A stretch of DNA of 33,914 bases from Yoonia sp. GTDB lineage: Bacteria > Pseudomonadota > Alphaproteobacteria > Rhodobacterales > Rhodobacteraceae. Both the position numbers and the translations under genes were made by a program. The notes beneath the pieces are model-generated. The model had not been told where the DNA came from. It made no database searches and saw only the letters and a list, made by a program, of their open reading frames with translations. This document shows positions 32,839 through 33,914 of this stretch, in pieces. The stretch is taken from positions 1 to 33,914 of the forward strand of contig JAQXBV010000071.1 of the NCBI GenBank assembly GCA_029252195.1, given 5' to 3'. Each line of letters opens with the position of its first letter. Within the stretch, counting starts at the first letter, position 1.

Positions 32839-33093
32839 ATGGCTATTGGAAGTCTTTTGGTCACACTGTTGATCGGTGCGATTGCGGGCTGGCTCGCAGG
32901 GCAGATTGTCAAGGGCTACGGTTTTGGCGTGATCGGGAATATTGTGGTGGGTATCGTCGGCGCATTTCTGGCTGGCCTGATCTTTCCATCAATTGGTTTT
33001 GGCATGGGCGGCGGCATTGTCGGATCGATCATCCACGCCACTTTGGGCGCAGTTATTTTGCTGGTCCTCATTCGATTGATCAAACGCGCCTAA
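32839..33093 (+). CDS. GlsB/YeaQ/YmgE-family small membrane protein
   Basis: The 84-residue protein is almost wholly hydrophobic and glycine-rich, with about three membrane segments: SLLVTLLIGAIAGWLAGQIVKG, GNIVVGIVGAFLAGLIFP, and GSIIHATLGAVILLVLIRLIKRA. This is the transglycosylase-associated (GlsB/YeaQ/YmgE) pattern, often stress-induced; the biochemical role is unknown. The start at 32839 is preferred over the open frame from 32797 because GAGAGGAT precedes it and the family begins at MAIGSLL-like residues. Confidence 0.88.
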   Translation: MAIGSLLVTLLIGAIAGWLAGQIVKGYGFGVIGNIVVGIVGAFLAGLIFPSIGFGMGGGIVGSIIHATLGAVILLVLIRLIKRA

Positions 33094-33158
33094 AGGCGTT
33101 TTCGTGTTGAAGGAAGGGCTGCTGTGCCTCGGGATAAGGGCAGGCGGCCACATTTGAT

Positions 33159-33662
33159 ATGTCTGATTTGATACTACTTGCTGTCGGGGCGACGGCCCTT
33201 TTTGTAATCTATCTTGTGCGGGTCCTCTGGGGGCGCGGTCGTGCGGCACCCAAAAACACCCCTGCCAATGACGCGATTATCGTCGATGGGTCCAATGTGA
33301 TGCACTGGGGCGGGGAGCCATCGGTCAAGGTGCTGCGTGGGGTGATCCGTGCGGTCACGGCCAAGGGCTTTGCGCCCTATGTGATTTTTGATGCCAATGT
33401 CGGGTACAAACTTGAAGGGCGCTATCTGGATGACGTCCCCATGGCGCTGCTGATCGGGGTGCCTGCCCGCAGCGTGCTGGTGGTGGAAAAAGGGGTCTCT
33501 GCGGACGAACGGATATTGGAGGTCGCGACCGAACGGGGCCTGCGTGTGGTCAGCAACGACCGCTTCCGGGACTGGAGCGTGACCTACCCTATCGTGCGTC
33601 AAAAGGGGCGCATTCTGCGCGGCGACTGGAAGGGCGGAAACGTCGTCTGGCGATCCAAATAG
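33159..33662 (+). CDS. Membrane-anchored NYN-domain (Zc3h12a-like) ribonuclease
   Basis: A 167-residue protein. Residues 4-24 form one membrane segment followed by RGR. The remainder is a PIN-like NYN domain with the acidic residues expected for metal-dependent RNA cleavage: D43 and N46 in IIVDGSNVMHW, D78 in IFDANVGYK, D116/E117 in SADERIL, and N133/D134/D138 in SNDRFRDW. This resembles RNase Zc3h12a (regnase) domains found in alphaproteobacteria. The anchor would put the RNase at the cytoplasmic face. Target RNA is unknown. Confidence 0.8.
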   Translation: MSDLILLAVGATALFVIYLVRVLWGRGRAAPKNTPANDAIIVDGSNVMHWGGEPSVKVLRGVIRAVTAKGFAPYVIFDANVGYKLEGRYLDDVPMALLIGVPARSVLVVEKGVSADERILEVATERGLRVVSNDRFRDWSVTYPIVRQKGRILRGDWKGGNVVWRSK

Positions 33663-33672
33663 TGGGCTAGAA

Positions 33673-33698
33673 CCATGCCGCATGTGATTGCGGCATGG
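33673..33698. terminator. 10-bp hairpin between convergent genes
   Basis: CCATGCCGCA-TGTGAT-TGCGGCATGG lies 10 bp after the RNase gene stop and 28 bp from the stop of the opposing gene. No T run follows, yet position suggests a shared transcription end. Confidence 0.6.
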
Positions 33699-33725
33699 TA
33701 TGTGCTGGTATTCTGTCGGGGTTGC

Positions 33726-33914
33726 TTAGCCGTCGACGCGGGTGATCGACATGTATTTGCCGACGCCGTTGTCATCGTTGCTGCGATATTCGATAGAGAT
33801 GCTTTCGCCTGCCATCAAATCAGCGGGCAATTCAAAATCAGCCGGGATTTCCCAGATGGTTTTATCGTCCAGAACAATGATGTGAGCGACACGGTCATAG
33901 GCCAGAATGGCCCC
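33726..33914 (-). CDS. Small hypothetical protein, 3' part only
   Basis: The minus-strand frame is open from the window edge to a TAA at 33726, giving 62 residues of a protein whose start lies outside. The text runs IIVLDDKTIWEIPADFELP, LMAGESISIEYR, GVGKYMSITRVDG. This alternation of short beta strands around a turn rich in Asp and Gly recalls small DUF1344-like beta-barrel proteins, but the match is only by pattern. No function is proposed. Confidence 0.6.
   Translation of the reverse strand, partial: GAILAYDRVAHIIVLDDKTIWEIPADFELPADLMAGESISIEYRSNDDNGVGKYMSITRVDG

Noticed and set aside
1..33914. CRISPR array, insertion sequence or rRNA operon
   Set aside because: No regularly spaced repeats with unique spacers, no transposase frame and no rRNA-like sequence were seen.

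Overview
The window looks like the chromosome of a marine alphaproteobacterium of the Rhodobacteraceae (Roseobacter group). This rests on the gene content (a taurine cluster tauABC-tpa-xsc-pta-soeABC with a MocR-type TauR), the roughly 60% GC codon usage, and dense operons whose genes overlap by ATGA. The organism assignment is inference; no 16S or other marker gene is present.

Layout. (1) 1-2126: the right edge of an integrated element. An AT-richer tyrosine recombinase gene lies next to the 3' end of a tRNA-Met gene that has its own promoter. (2) 2310-15459: a complete-looking galactoside utilisation locus. A ten-gene minus-strand operon (13440 to 2310) encodes a sugar-binding protein, two ABC permeases, a GH36 alpha-galactosidase, an SDR dehydrogenase, DgoK, DgoA, an SMP-30 lactonase, a GH42 beta-galactosidase and a mutarotase. 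An IclR regulator and the ABC ATPase are divergently transcribed. Together they would import alpha- and beta-galactosides, split them in the cytoplasm and send galactose through the De Ley-Doudoroff route to pyruvate and glyceraldehyde-3-phosphate. Galactonate dehydratase (dgoD) is absent. (3) 15514-30418 and on to 32685: taurine dissimilation. TauABC imports taurine, Tpa makes sulfoacetaldehyde, Xsc makes acetyl phosphate plus sulfite, and Pta (and AckA) handle acetyl phosphate. Sulfite can leave through TauE or be oxidised to sulfate by the membrane-bound cytoplasmic enzyme SoeABC. A 47-residue membrane protein gene, not previously listed here, sits between soeA and soeB and overlaps both by ATGA. 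A degenerate metallo-beta-lactamase-fold protein sits inside the cluster. (4) 32839-33914: a GlsB/YeaQ-type membrane protein, a membrane-anchored NYN/Zc3h12a-like RNase, and the 3' end of a small hypothetical gene.

Regulatory structure is unusually visible. There are 22-23-bp-spaced direct repeats (candidate TauR boxes) before xsc, tauR and tpa, with a 13-bp word shared exactly by the last two. A near-perfect 14-bp-arm inverted repeat lies in the iclR/sugar-binding-protein divergent region. An ATTC-N8-GAAT palindrome overlaps the likely promoter of the MBL gene. Large hairpins follow both solute-binding-protein genes.

The points most worth checking are the 47-aa Soe-associated protein, the SDR with Asn in place of the catalytic Lys, the acetate kinase with Gly at the FDTAFH aspartate, the MBL protein lacking two metal-ligand histidines, the TauC with a large inserted domain, and the nested inverted repeats between tauA and tauB.
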